NCBI GenBank assembly: GCA_902776455.1
Contig: CACYQI010000018.1
Location: 1 to 38,459, forward strand
Length of the DNA stretch: 38,459 bases
Direction of reading: 5' to 3'
Origin: an uncultured Bacteroidales bacterium
GTDB taxonomy: Bacteria > Bacteroidota > Bacteroidia > Bacteroidales > Bacteroidaceae
The number at the start of each line of letters is the position of its first letter. Within the stretch, counting starts at the first letter, position 1. Shown piece after piece: positions 8,508 to 16,681 of the stretch. A program made the translations under genes and the position numbers. The notes under the pieces were generated by a model, which made no database searches, was not told the origin of the DNA, and worked only from the letters and a program-made list of their open reading frames with translations.

Positions 8508-9629
8508 ATGAACGAACTGAGAGTAATAATAAGCGGCGGCGGAACGGGAGGCCACATCTTCCCTGCAGTAAGCATTGCGGGAGCCTTGCGGGAGCTGAAC
8601 CCCGAGACGAAAATCCTCTTTGTGGGTGCGGAAGGCAGGATGGAGATGCAGCGTGTGCCTGCTGCCGGCTATGAGATAATAGGACTGCCGGTGCGCGGAC
8701 TGCTCCGACCCCTGTGGAGGCTCGGCAACATCAGCATCCTGAAGGACTTCCTCAAGAGCAAGCGGATGGTGAAACAGACGTTGCGCGACTTCCAGCCCCA
8801 CGTGGCTGTCGGGGTGGGCGGCTATGCCAGCTCGGCCACGCTCAACGCGGCCTACGAGCTGGGAATCCCTTGTCTCATCCAGGAACAAAACAGCTATGCG
8901 GGCCTGACAAACAAGACGTTGGCCAAGAAGGCGAGCAAGATATGTGTGGCCTACGAAGGCATGGAGCGCTTCTTCCCCAAGGACCGCATCCTGCTCACGG
9001 GCAACCCTGTTCGCCAGAACCTGCTGAACGATAAGCTGACGCGGCAGGAGTGTGCGGCCGCTTTCGGCTTGAATCCGGCTAAACCCACCATACTGCTCAT
9101 GGGCGGAAGCCTCGGGGCACGCACCTTGAACGAGAGCGTCATCCGGAATCTCTCCCGCATTGCGGCCTCGTCTGTGCAGTTCATCTGGCAGACTGGCAGC
9201 TACTACAAACGGGAAATCGACCAGACGATCGACGTGAAGGGGAAGCCTGCCAACATCGTCGTCACTGACTTCATCAGCCGCATGGACCAGGCGTACTTCC
9301 TTGCCGACCTCGTCATCAGCCGTGCCGGAGCAGGGAGCATCAGCGAACTCTGCCTGCTGGGCAAGCCGAGCATCCTGGTGCCAAGCCCGAATGTGGCTGA
9401 AGACCATCAGACGCACAACGCGATGGCTCTCGTGAACAAGAAGGCGGCTCTGCTTGTTCGCGATGCCGATGCCCGCGAACAGCTCATCCCGCTTGCCCTG
9501 GAGACCGTGGCCGATACCGAAAAGCTCCAACAGCTCAGCGCCAATGCCTCTGCGATGGCTCTGCCCGACTCGGCACGCATCATCGCCGAGGAGGTGATAA
9601 AGCTTGCAGGGCAAGCCTTGAAGGATTAA
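8508..9629 (+). CDS. murG: UDP-GlcNAc:lipid I N-acetylglucosaminyltransferase (MurG)
   Basis: This 373-residue peripheral membrane GT-B glycosyltransferase adds GlcNAc to lipid I on the cytoplasmic face, making lipid II. The N-terminal G-loop GGGTGGHIFPAVSIAGAL, the loop VGVGGYASSATLNAA, LIQEQNSYAGLTNK and the C-terminal UDP-GlcNAc site (SRAGAGSISELCLLGKPSIL ... AEDHQTHNA) are all present. Its TAA stop lies inside the first GATTAA unit of the downstream 7-bp repeat. It follows ftsW by 39 bp. Confidence 0.96.
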   Translation: MNELRVIISGGGTGGHIFPAVSIAGALRELNPETKILFVGAEGRMEMQRVPAAGYEIIGLPVRGLLRPLWRLGNISILKDFLKSKRMVKQTLRDFQPHVAVGVGGYASSATLNAAYELGIPCLIQEQNSYAGLTNKTLAKKASKICVAYEGMERFFPKDRILLTGNPVRQNLLNDKLTRQECAAAFGLNPAKPTILLMGGSLGARTLNESVIRNLSRIAASSVQFIWQTGSYYKREIDQTIDVKGKPANIVVTDFISRMDQAYFLADLVISRAGAGSISELCLLGKPSILVPSPNVAEDHQTHNAMALVNKKAALLVRDADAREQLIPLALETVADTEKLQQLSANASAMALPDSARIIAEEVIKLAGQALKD

Positions 9630-9688
9630 AGATTAAGGATTAAAGATTAAGGTTTTTGGGGATTAAGGATTAAAGATTAAAGATTAAG
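9624..9688 (+). repeat. 7-bp GATTAAA/G tandem repeat overlapping the murG stop
   Basis: GATTAAA or GATTAAG begins at 9624, 9631, 9638 and 9645. After a 9-base interruption it continues at 9661, 9668, 9675 and 9682. The murG stop codon TAA (9627-9629) is part of the first unit. The same word family fills the ftsL-ftsI gap. Confidence 0.9.
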
Positions 9689-9720
9689 GCTGAGTGTTTT
9701 GGAGACTGGGGAAGGGGGCG

Positions 9721-9760
9721 TAATAACGTAATAACGAAATAACGTCATAACGGGTTAACG
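9721..9760 (+). repeat. 8-bp TAATAACG tandem repeat upstream of murC
   Basis: TAACG begins at 9724, 9732, 9740, 9748 and 9756, exactly 8 bases apart, in units TAATAACG, TAATAACG, AAATAACG, TCATAACG and GGTTAACG. A second, unrelated repeat (7-bp) lies just upstream in the same 186-bp gap. The A-rich 55 bases before murC hold no repeat. Confidence 0.88.
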
Positions 9761-9815
9761 AAGTTTTCTGAACGCAATAAATAATAAAAGTACATAAAGA
9801 AAAAGAAACAAGAGA

Positions 9816-11186
9816 ATGGACATCAAGGCTGTATATTTCATAGGCATCGGGGGCATTGGCATGAGTGCTATTGCCCGCTACTTCTTGCATTGCGGCGTTG
9901 CCGTGGGCGGTTACGACAGGACTCCCAGCGAGCTTACGGAGGAGCTGTGCAAGGAGGGTGCGACTATCCACTATGTGGACGACGCGAACCTCATCCCTGC
10001 ACCCTTCCGCGAGAAGGAGACGACGCTCGTGGTCTATACGCCTGCCATTCCGCACGAACACGGGGAGCTGATGTTCTTCCGCGAACATGGCTTCGACATA
10101 CAGAAGCGTGCCCAGGTGCTCGGCACGCTGACGCGCTCGCTGAAGGGTCTCTGTGTGGCCGGCACACACGGCAAGACGACCACTTCGAGCATGGCGGCAC
10201 ACATGCTCAACCAGAGCCATGTGGGCTGCAACGCCTTCCTGGGCGGCATCACGAAGAACTACGGAACGAACTACATCCTCAACCGTGAGAGTCCTTACGT
10301 CGTGATAGAGGCGGACGAGTTCGACCGTTCTTTCCACTGGCTCACGCCGTATGCCAGCGTCATCACCGCTACCGATGCCGACCACCTCGACATCTACGGC
10401 ACGGAGGCAGCCTACCTGGAGAGCTTCAGCATCTACACGAGTCTGATACGCAAGGACGGCTTCCTCGTCGTGCACACCGGGCTGAAGATGAGGCCGGACG
10501 TGCAGGAGGGCGTCACCGTCTATACCTACAGCCGCGAGGAGGGCGACTTCCATGCCGAGAATGTGCGCATCGGCGACGGCCGCATCGTGTTCGACCTCGT
10601 TTCGCCCTTCGGGAACATCGCGGACATCGACCTGGGTGTGCCTGTCAGCGTGAACATCGAGAACGGCATTGCCGCTATGGCTTTGGCGCAGATAGCGGGT
10701 GCTACGGCCGAGGAGATACGCAGCGGCATGGCTTCGTTCAGCGGGGTGGACCGTCGGTTCGATTTCCATGTACGCACCGACCGCATGGTCTATCTGAGCG
10801 ACTACGCGCACCATCCCGAGGAGATACGCCGTTGCCTGGAGAGCCTTCGGGAACTCTATCGGGGCCGTCGCATCAAGGCCATCTTCCAGCCGCACCTCTA
10901 CACCCGGACGCGCGACTTCTACCGCGACTTTGCCGATGCCCTGTCGCTCGTGGACGACGTCTGCGTCGTGGACATCTACCCGGCCCGCGAGGAGCCGATA
11001 CCCGGTGTGACGAGCGCCCTCATCTACGACAACCTGCGCCCCGGCATCAAGCGGCAGATGTGCCGCAAGGAAGAGGTGCCCGACGTGGTGCGACAGGGCG
11101 GCTTCGACGTCCTCGTCACCCTCGGGGCAGGCGACCTCGAGAACTATGTGCCACAGATAACCGAGATACTGAAGTCTCAGAAGTAA
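9816..11186 (+). CDS. murC: UDP-N-acetylmuramate--L-alanine ligase (MurC)
   Basis: This 456-residue cytoplasmic enzyme starts the stem peptide by adding L-alanine to UDP-MurNAc. The N-terminal nucleotide-sugar domain opens with YFIGIGGIGMSAIARYF. The ATP loop is G116-T-H-G-K120-T-T. VIEADEFDRSF, TATDADHLDIYG and the C-terminal FQPHLYTRTRDF are classical MurC signatures. In Bacteroidetes MurC lies after MurG, as here. The TAA stop (11184-11186) falls in the first unit of a 12-bp repeat. Confidence 0.96.
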   Translation: MDIKAVYFIGIGGIGMSAIARYFLHCGVAVGGYDRTPSELTEELCKEGATIHYVDDANLIPAPFREKETTLVVYTPAIPHEHGELMFFREHGFDIQKRAQVLGTLTRSLKGLCVAGTHGKTTTSSMAAHMLNQSHVGCNAFLGGITKNYGTNYILNRESPYVVIEADEFDRSFHWLTPYASVITATDADHLDIYGTEAAYLESFSIYTSLIRKDGFLVVHTGLKMRPDVQEGVTVYTYSREEGDFHAENVRIGDGRIVFDLVSPFGNIADIDLGVPVSVNIENGIAAMALAQIAGATAEEIRSGMASFSGVDRRFDFHVRTDRMVYLSDYAHHPEEIRRCLESLRELYRGRRIKAIFQPHLYTRTRDFYRDFADALSLVDDVCVVDIYPAREEPIPGVTSALIYDNLRPGIKRQMCRKEEVPDVVRQGGFDVLVTLGAGDLENYVPQITEILKSQK

Positions 11187-11210
11187 AATTGGAAGTAAAA
11201 TTGGAAGTAA
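11181..11210 (+). repeat. 12-bp AAGTAAAATTGG repeat at the murC stop
   Basis: Units begin at 11181, 11193 and 11205. Each contains an in-frame TAA relative to murC, giving three successive stops. The reverse complement of this tandem motif also appears next to the left inverted repeat near 60-90. Confidence 0.85.
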
Positions 11211-11285
11211 ACTCGCTACGTTGACTTCGTCGACCTATCGGTTCATGGAAGTTATAAAAGGACAATACCATATAGGCAGACAGCA
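11202..11285 (-). repeat. Right copy of the long inverted repeat
   Basis: 11246-11285 is the exact reverse complement of 2-41, and 11202-11217 that of 49-64. About 20-28 bases between the blocks differ between copies. The element lies in the 247-bp murC-ftsQ gap. Confidence 0.85.
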
Positions 11286-11286
11286 A

Positions 11287-11309
11287 CCAAGGCTATCGTC
11301 CAGCCTTGG
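11287..11309. repeat. Perfect 8-bp hairpin downstream of murC
   Basis: CCAAGGCT (11287-11294) pairs with AGCCTTGG (11302-11309) around a 7-base loop. No T-run follows, so it is not a canonical intrinsic terminator. It directly abuts the inverted repeat. Confidence 0.5.
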
Positions 11310-11433
11310 CTCGTTGGCTTAACTTCCTGCACGAAGCGTAGAACCGCCTGCGCCTGAGGCGACAGCCGAAGAACTCCCTGTTTAACTTCATCCTATAACT
11401 ACCGAAACTCAAAGAAATACTGAAACCCCAGAC

Positions 11434-12174
11434 ATGAAGACAGCCTTTAAGATATTCTTGCTTCTGGCCATCGCGGGCTACCTCGTAGTCGCTGTCTGGA
11501 AGTTTGCAAGCCAGGCGGAGGACAGGATCTGCGAGGGTGTGAACGTGGAGATACTCGACAGCATCGCGGACGGCTTCATCACCGAGAGCTATATCCGTTC
11601 CCTCCTGACGCGCAACAACATCTCGCCCGAAGGGATGAAGATGAGCGAAATCAACTTGGAGCAGATAGAGGAGCTGATGCTCGGCGAGTCGCACATCGAG
11701 AGTGCCAACTGCTTCTACAACGCTGCCGGAGCGCTCTGCATCAAGGTGGTGCCCCAGCGGCCCGTGCTTCACGTCATCAGCCAGAACGGCGACGACTACT
11801 ACCTCTCGAGCACCGGTCTGACCATGCCCACGGCCAGCTTCAACGTGAACCTGTGCGTAGCCACCGGACGCATATCGAAGCAGTTCGCCTCCGAGCGGCT
11901 GCTGGAGATGGCCCTGTTCATTCACGACAACCTCTTCTGGCGCGAACAGATAGAACAGATACATGTTCTCAGCCCCGAAAGGATAGAGCTGTACCCGCGC
12001 GTAGGGCAGCACGTCATCGAGCTTGGCAGCATCGACGGCTTCCAGGAGAAGCTTGACCGCCTGCGCATCTTCTACCGCAAAGGGCTGGAGCGCGTAGGCT
12101 GGAACAAATACAGCACCATCAGCCTGGCCTACGACGGCCAGATAGTATGTACCAAAGCAAAAGAGAAGAAATGA
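11434..12174 (+). CDS. ftsQ: Cell division protein FtsQ
   Basis: This 246-residue bitopic membrane protein has one transmembrane segment at about residues 5-22 (FKIFLLLAIAGYLVVAVW) and a periplasmic POTRA-like region at about 35-105. A beta-rich domain follows. Its role is as an organiser that recruits FtsL and the septal synthase. Sequence conservation is low, as is usual for FtsQ. Identification rests on topology, length and position between murC and ftsA. MKTAFKIFLL has the right charge pattern for a start. Confidence 0.88.
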   Translation: MKTAFKIFLLLAIAGYLVVAVWKFASQAEDRICEGVNVEILDSIADGFITESYIRSLLTRNNISPEGMKMSEINLEQIEELMLGESHIESANCFYNAAGALCIKVVPQRPVLHVISQNGDDYYLSSTGLTMPTASFNVNLCVATGRISKQFASERLLEMALFIHDNLFWREQIEQIHVLSPERIELYPRVGQHVIELGSIDGFQEKLDRLRIFYRKGLERVGWNKYSTISLAYDGQIVCTKAKEKK

Positions 12175-12241
12175 GCGACACCCGCCTTTCCGACGCCCAT
12201 CCAAGCCCTCGCCGACAGAGGGCGGCAGGCATGCGGTTCTA

Positions 12242-12320
12242 CACTCCGTGGAGCGTAGGCCGATGCCCCGTGGAGCGCAGGCCGATGCTCCACGGAGCGT
12301 AAGCCGATGCTCCACGGAGC
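12242..12320 (+). repeat. 22-bp palindromic tandem array, four units, between ftsQ and ftsA
   Basis: Cores begin at 12244 (CTCCGTGGAG), 12266 (CCCCGTGGAG), 12288 and 12310 (CTCCACGGAG), exactly 22 bases apart. The spacers resemble CG(T/C)A(G/A)GCCGATG. Core variants swap AC for GT at the centre, which keeps the core near-palindromic. Confidence 0.92.
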
Positions 12321-12422
12321 GTGAGACCCCCCTCCCTTCCGCCTCTCTGGGAAGGGCTGGCCGAAAGCCTCGGAAAAGGCTGGTGAACAAAGAAAAGCAT
12401 CAACATATAAACACTGAATAAC

Positions 12423-13751
12423 ATGGGAGCAGAAAAAGACATTATCATCGCCGTAGAGCTGGCATCGACAGCTGTACGCGCCATCGCAGGCAAGCGGGAA
12501 CCCGACGGCAGCATGCAGGTACTTGCCTTTGCCCAGGAAGAATCGTCCAACACCATCCGCAAGGGCATCATCGACAACATCGACAAGACGACCCAGGCGC
12601 TGACGCACGTCGTGGGCAAACTCAACGACAAGCTGGGCGTCAAAGTGAAGAGCATCTACATCGGCCTTGGCGGACAGTCGCTGCACTCGGTGCGCAACCG
12701 GGTGCTCCTCCAGTTCGACGGCCTGGAGCTGCTTTCGCACAAGACCATCGACAAGATGCGCGACACGAACAGCGGCGTCGTCTATCCCAATGCAGAGATA
12801 AAGGAAGTGGTGCCACAGGAGTTCACCATCGGCAGCCGCAGCGTGGTCGATCCCGTAGGCATGCAGGCTGAGATGATCGAAGCCAACTTCGTCAACATCA
12901 TAGCCCGCAACACCCTGGAGGACAACATACGCAAGTGCGTGACCGCCGCCGGACTGGAGGTGCAGGAGGTGCTCATCTCGCCTATCTGCGAAGCCAACGC
13001 CCTCCTCTCGGCCAACGAGAAGCGCTCCGGATGCGCACTCGTCGATATGGGAGCCGACACCACCACCGTCAGCGTCTATGTCAACAACATCCTGCGCCAC
13101 CTCTGCGTCATTCCGCTCGGAGGTTCCAACGTGACCAGCGACATCACCAGCCTCAAGGTGGAAGCCGAAGAAGCTGAGGAACTCAAGAAGAAATACGGCA
13201 CCGCCTACCGCTCCGACAACGAGGACAAGACCGGGCAGAAGGTCAGCCTGAGCTTCGACCGTACCGAGGACGAGGAGAAACTGCAGGAAATCGTCGAGGC
13301 ACGCTACGAGGAAATCATCGCCAACGTCTGCCACCACATCTCGGCCTACAAGGACAAGATGCTCTCCGGCATCGTCATCACCGGCGGAGCCGCACGCATC
13401 CCCGACCTCCAAAGGGCATTCACACGCCAGGCAGGCAACGACATCAACATCCGCATCGTCAAGGGACTGCCCGAGAACGTCACCGTCTCCTTCGGCCTAC
13501 AGGTGGGCGACCCCGACCGCCTAAACAACCTCTACGCACTCCTCCTCGCAGGCAAAGAGAACTGCGTGGGCGAAGCGGCAGTCACTCCCGCACAGGGAAC
13601 GCTCGACTTCGAACCGAAGCCCGAAGAGGAACCGAAGCCCGAAGAGCCGGAACCGACAACGGAAGAAACCAAAACAGACGAGGAGAAGAAAGGCTCGACC
13701 TTCAAGAAACTCTGGAAGATGCTGACCGATTCGCTCAACGACGAAGTGTAG
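12423..13751 (+). CDS. ftsA: Cell division protein FtsA (actin-like FtsZ membrane tether)
   Basis: This 442-residue actin-fold ATPase tethers FtsZ filaments to the membrane. ATP-site motifs include IAVELASTAVRAIAGK at the N-terminus, VDMGADTTTVSVY in the middle and VITGGAARIPDL near residue 320. After the fold comes an acidic proline-rich linker (PEEEPKPEEPEPTTEE). It is partly encoded by an 18-bp direct duplication at 13611-13646. A terminal amphipathic helix (STFKKLWKMLTDSLND) follows and should bind the membrane. The long linker is an expansion relative to E. coli FtsA. ftsZ follows after 47 bp, and no tandem repeat lies between the two. Confidence 0.95.
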   Translation: MGAEKDIIIAVELASTAVRAIAGKREPDGSMQVLAFAQEESSNTIRKGIIDNIDKTTQALTHVVGKLNDKLGVKVKSIYIGLGGQSLHSVRNRVLLQFDGLELLSHKTIDKMRDTNSGVVYPNAEIKEVVPQEFTIGSRSVVDPVGMQAEMIEANFVNIIARNTLEDNIRKCVTAAGLEVQEVLISPICEANALLSANEKRSGCALVDMGADTTTVSVYVNNILRHLCVIPLGGSNVTSDITSLKVEAEEAEELKKKYGTAYRSDNEDKTGQKVSLSFDRTEDEEKLQEIVEARYEEIIANVCHHISAYKDKMLSGIVITGGAARIPDLQRAFTRQAGNDINIRIVKGLPENVTVSFGLQVGDPDRLNNLYALLLAGKENCVGEAAVTPAQGTLDFEPKPEEEPKPEEPEPTTEETKTDEEKKGSTFKKLWKMLTDSLNDEV

Positions 13752-13798
13752 CAGGCAATGAAGCAGAACGAATGACATCACCCTAAAACATACTTACT

Positions 13799-15109
13799 AT
13801 GGCAGAAGAAAAGAACATACAGCCCCTGGGCGGCATACAATTCAACCTCCGGCAGACGGAGAATCCCTGCATCATCAAAGTGGTGGGCGTAGGCGGCGGC
13901 GGCGGTAACGCCATCAACCACATGTACCGCGAAGGCATACACGAAGTGACCTACGTCGTCTGCAACACCGACAAGAAGGCACTCAGCGACTCGCCCGTGC
14001 CCAACCACCTGCAGCTCGGAAAGGACGGCCTCGGCGCCGGAAACAACCCCGTCGTAGGCAAACAGCGGGCAGAGGAAAGCATCGAGGACATCAAAGCTAT
14101 GCTCAACGACGGCACACGCATGGTGTTCATCACCGCAGGCATGGGCGGCGGCACCGGCACCGGCGCAGCTCCCGTCATCGCACAGTGTGCGAAGGACGCC
14201 GGCATCCTCACCGTAGGCATCGTCACCATACCTTTTAAGTTCGAGGGAAACAAGAAGATCAACCAGGCACTCGACGGCGTGGAGGAGATTGCAAAGCACG
14301 TCGATGCCCTCCTCGTCATCAACAACGAGCGTCTGCGCGAGATATATCCCGAGCTGACCGTCATCAATGCCTTTGCCAAAGCCGACGACACCCTCAGCGT
14401 AGCAGCCAAGAGCATCGCTGAGATTATCACTATGCACGGAACCATCAACCTTGACTTCCAGGACGTTACCACCGTGCTGAAGGACGGTGGAGTGGCCATC
14501 ATGAGCACCGGCTACGGCGAGGGCGAGAACCGCGTCACCAAGGCCATCGAGGAGGCCCTCAACAGCCCGTTGCTCAACAACAACGACATCTTCAACTCGC
14601 GCAAAGTGCTGCTCAACATCAACTTCTGCAGCGAGAACGAAACTGGCAACCTCATGATGGAGGAGATGAACGAGGTGAACGACTTCATGAGCCGCTTCCG
14701 CAGGGACGTCGAAACGAAGTGGGGCCTGGCCACCGACAGCTCGCTCGGCGACAAAGTGAAGATTACGCTGCTCGCCACAGGCTTCGGCCTTCAGAATGTT
14801 CCCGGCATTCGCAGCATCGTAGAGCAGAAGGAACAGGAGAAGACGGCTGCCGACCAGGAGCGCGAAGACTACAACGAAGAGCGCGCAAGCATCTACTACG
14901 GCTCCTCGACAGGCTCGCCCGTGCGTCGCCGACGCCACAATACCTACATCTTCACCGACGAGGACCTCGACAACGACGACATCATCTCGATGGTCGATGC
15001 CCGTCCCGCATACAACCGCACGAAAGAAGACGTAAGCAAAATCAAGGAGAAGAGCAACCCCGTACAGGAGTCCGAGACCCCCACATTGGGCGTCGCCTTC
15101 AACCTGTAA
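13799..15109 (+). CDS. ftsZ: Cell division GTPase FtsZ
   Basis: This 436-residue tubulin-like GTPase forms the Z-ring. The nucleotide-binding VGVGGGGGNAINHMY loop and the tubulin signature G-M-G-G-G-T-G-T-G (M115-G122) are intact. NLDFQDV (T7-loop region) and GYGEGENRVTKAIEEAL follow. The GTPase body ends near 325, and then a charged linker begins. The tail contains ARPAYNRTKEDV and ends in ETPTLGVAFNL. A textbook (D/E)IPxFLR FtsA-binding peptide is not obvious, although RPAYNR may be its local form. It is the last gene of the cluster and is convergent with recO. Confidence 0.96.
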   Translation: MAEEKNIQPLGGIQFNLRQTENPCIIKVVGVGGGGGNAINHMYREGIHEVTYVVCNTDKKALSDSPVPNHLQLGKDGLGAGNNPVVGKQRAEESIEDIKAMLNDGTRMVFITAGMGGGTGTGAAPVIAQCAKDAGILTVGIVTIPFKFEGNKKINQALDGVEEIAKHVDALLVINNERLREIYPELTVINAFAKADDTLSVAAKSIAEIITMHGTINLDFQDVTTVLKDGGVAIMSTGYGEGENRVTKAIEEALNSPLLNNNDIFNSRKVLLNINFCSENETGNLMMEEMNEVNDFMSRFRRDVETKWGLATDSSLGDKVKITLLATGFGLQNVPGIRSIVEQKEQEKTAADQEREDYNEERASIYYGSSTGSPVRRRRHNTYIFTDEDLDNDDIISMVDARPAYNRTKEDVSKIKEKSNPVQESETPTLGVAFNL

Positions 15110-15547
15110 CCCCACTACCCTTCCTTTCCCCTCCCCTTTGAGGGGAGGGGTTAGGGGTGGGGTAGCGGCCAATAATTCCTTCCTATAGTATCTAATCCTC
15201 GTTTCATCTTCCTTTCCCCTCCCCTTTGAGTGTAATGCTCAGGGGTGGGGTGTCAGTTCATGCTCCGTGGAGTATCGTTTCACGCTCCGTGGAGCGTCGG
15301 CCTTTCCTCCACGGAGCATCGGGCTTTCCTCCACGGAGCGTTTTTGAACACCCCATAAGAGAGCCAATAATCCCTCCCTTCGATAGTGTCCGAGCCGCGT
15401 TCAATCTCCCCTTCCCCTCCCCTTTGAGGGGAGGGGTTAGGGGTGGGGTAGCGGCCAATTCTTCCCTCCTATAGCATCCGAGCCGCGTTCAATCTCCCTT
15501 TCCCCTCCCCTTTGAGGGGAGGGGTTAGGGGTGGGGTAGCGGCTTCC
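15110..15547. repeat. 438-bp gene-free gap with 88-bp repeats carrying GC-rich hairpins
   Basis: A hairpin-forming block (CCCCTCCCC / GGGGAGGGG) begins at 15128, 15216, 15414 and 15502. The spacing is 88, 198 and 88 bases. The first unit and the last two units share the flanks TTAGGGGTGGGGTAGCGGCC and GAGCCGCGTTCAATCTCCC with small changes. In the second copy the right arm is replaced and a 22-bp palindromic array is embedded. Two perfect hairpins face the ftsZ and recO 3' ends. They lack T-runs, so terminator function is uncertain. Confidence 0.85.
15261..15340 (-). repeat. 22-bp palindromic tandem array, four units, after ftsZ
   Basis: Cores begin at 15263, 15285 (CTCCGTGGAG), 15307 and 15329 (CTCCACGGAG), exactly 22 bases apart. 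The spacers (CATCGGGCTTTC) are the reverse complement of those after murE, so this array is in the opposite orientation. Confidence 0.92.
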
Positions 15548-16282
15548 TCATGCCAGCACTTCGCGCAGCACGGCGAGCGAGCGAGGGTCGCGGAACTCGG
15601 GCACATGCAGCTTGTAGTACGTCGTCAGCACGTCCAGGATACGTGCCCGCTGCTGCCGCGTCAAGCGGAAACTGTGCATGTTCCGCAGGTTCATCCGCAG
15701 CAGCAAAGGCACACTGGCAGCTTCCTCTCCCATGAGGAAGAACCCATGCATCGGTGGCGAGTCAGCTTCAGCACTGTCGCGCAAGTCGAAATAGGGTAGG
15801 GACATCCTGTTCCTTTGTTGTATGTTGGGCCAAAAACCCAGGTATTGCGTCATGCGAATCAGGAAGGCGATGTGGAAATTCGCTATGCCGTCGCGAGCCG
15901 CATCGAGCCACAGCAGACTATATAATATATAATGGTAAAGGTCGGCGTTCTGCACCTCGTTGCGCAAGGCACTGTGCAGAAACTCAGACAGAAAGAGTGC
16001 CACGGTCTCTTTGATGGGGTCGTATGGCAACGACGTGTAGCAGTGGCCGATGTGCAGCTCCTGTATGCGTTGCAGCGAAAGCGACGGACGGTAGTCGAAC
16101 ACCAGTTCCACAATGTTGAGCGGCCGCAACAACGTGGCACGCAAGCCGCCTCCACGCTTCTGCCTGCGGTCGCGAACCAGAAAAGATACGCTGCCGCGCG
16201 AGAGCGTAAAGATGTCCACAATCGCACTGTCGTCGTTGTAGCGATTGTAACGGAGCACGATGCCTTGTATCGTCTCAAGCAT
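15548..16282 (-). CDS. recO: DNA repair protein RecO
   Basis: This 244-residue protein of the RecFOR pathway displaces SSB and loads RecA at single-strand gaps. The N-terminal OB-fold begins MLETIQGIVLRYNRYNDDSAIVDIFT, which matches the RecO opening pattern of a regained strand, ARG/SRG (LSRGSVSFLVRD) and a basic patch. The C-terminal part is helical. The cysteine cluster of zinc-binding RecO proteins is not seen. It is transcribed toward ftsZ and diverges from the tRNA-Glu/rpsT unit. Confidence 0.92.
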   Translation of the reverse strand: MLETIQGIVLRYNRYNDDSAIVDIFTLSRGSVSFLVRDRRQKRGGGLRATLLRPLNIVELVFDYRPSLSLQRIQELHIGHCYTSLPYDPIKETVALFLSEFLHSALRNEVQNADLYHYILYSLLWLDAARDGIANFHIAFLIRMTQYLGFWPNIQQRNRMSLPYFDLRDSAEADSPPMHGFFLMGEEAASVPLLLRMNLRNMHSFRLTRQQRARILDVLTTYYKLHVPEFRDPRSLAVLREVLA

Positions 16283-16366
16283 GTTGTAAAGTTACGCAAA
16301 ATATGGCACTTCTCGGGCAAAAATGAGGAAAAATGCAACAAAAGCAACATTTTTCCTCGAAATTAT

Positions 16367-16397
16367 TTTGCCAGTCAAAGAAAATGTCGTACCTTTG
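16367..16397 (+). promoter_or_regulatory. Bacteroidetes-type promoter for tRNA-Glu and rpsT
   Basis: TTTG at 16367-16370 and TACCTTTG at 16390-16397 are separated by 19 bases. This matches the -33 TTTG / -7 TAnnTTTG consensus used by the Bacteroidetes primary sigma factor. Transcription would start near 16404, about 125 bases before the tRNA. Confidence 0.8.
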
Positions 16398-16528
16398 CAC
16401 CCGCAATTGAGCCACCTAACTCAAAAGCACTGGTAAAGGTCAGACTTTTCCTACAGCCTGCAGGAGCAGATGCAAGATTCCTTGTTAGCAGCGGCGGCAA
16501 GAGAAAAGAAAGACCAAGCCGAAGGTAA

Positions 16529-16600
16529 GGTCCCTTCGTCTATCGGTTAGGACGAGAGATTTTCATTCTCTAAAGAGGAGTTCGACTCTCCTAGGGACTA
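16529..16600 (+). tRNA. tRNA-Glu (UUC)
   Basis: The 72-base cloverleaf has these parts. The acceptor GGTCCCT pairs with AGGGACT (a terminal G-U pair). The D-stem is GTCT/GGAC. The anticodon stem AGAGA/TCTCT encloses loop TTTTCAT, giving anticodon TTC. The T-arm AGGAG/CTCCT has loop TTCGACT. The discriminator is A, and CCA is not encoded. It lies 81 bp upstream of rpsT and probably shares its transcript. Confidence 0.97.
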
Positions 16601-16681
16601 CAATCGCAAGTGCTGGCACTTGCGATTAAGATTAAAAGCGAACGACTAAGGAATATAAAAACAAGGTAATAAAATAATAAA

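Noticed and set aside
15128-15150. Intrinsic terminator for ftsZ
   Set aside because: The hairpin is strong but is followed by G-rich sequence, not a T-run, and it recurs in many positions not next to gene ends. It is treated as a repeat.
16283-16321. Promoter for recO on the minus strand
   Set aside because: TATTTTG and TTTG words exist, but the spacing (about 14 bases) and the -7 box do not fit the Bacteroidetes consensus.
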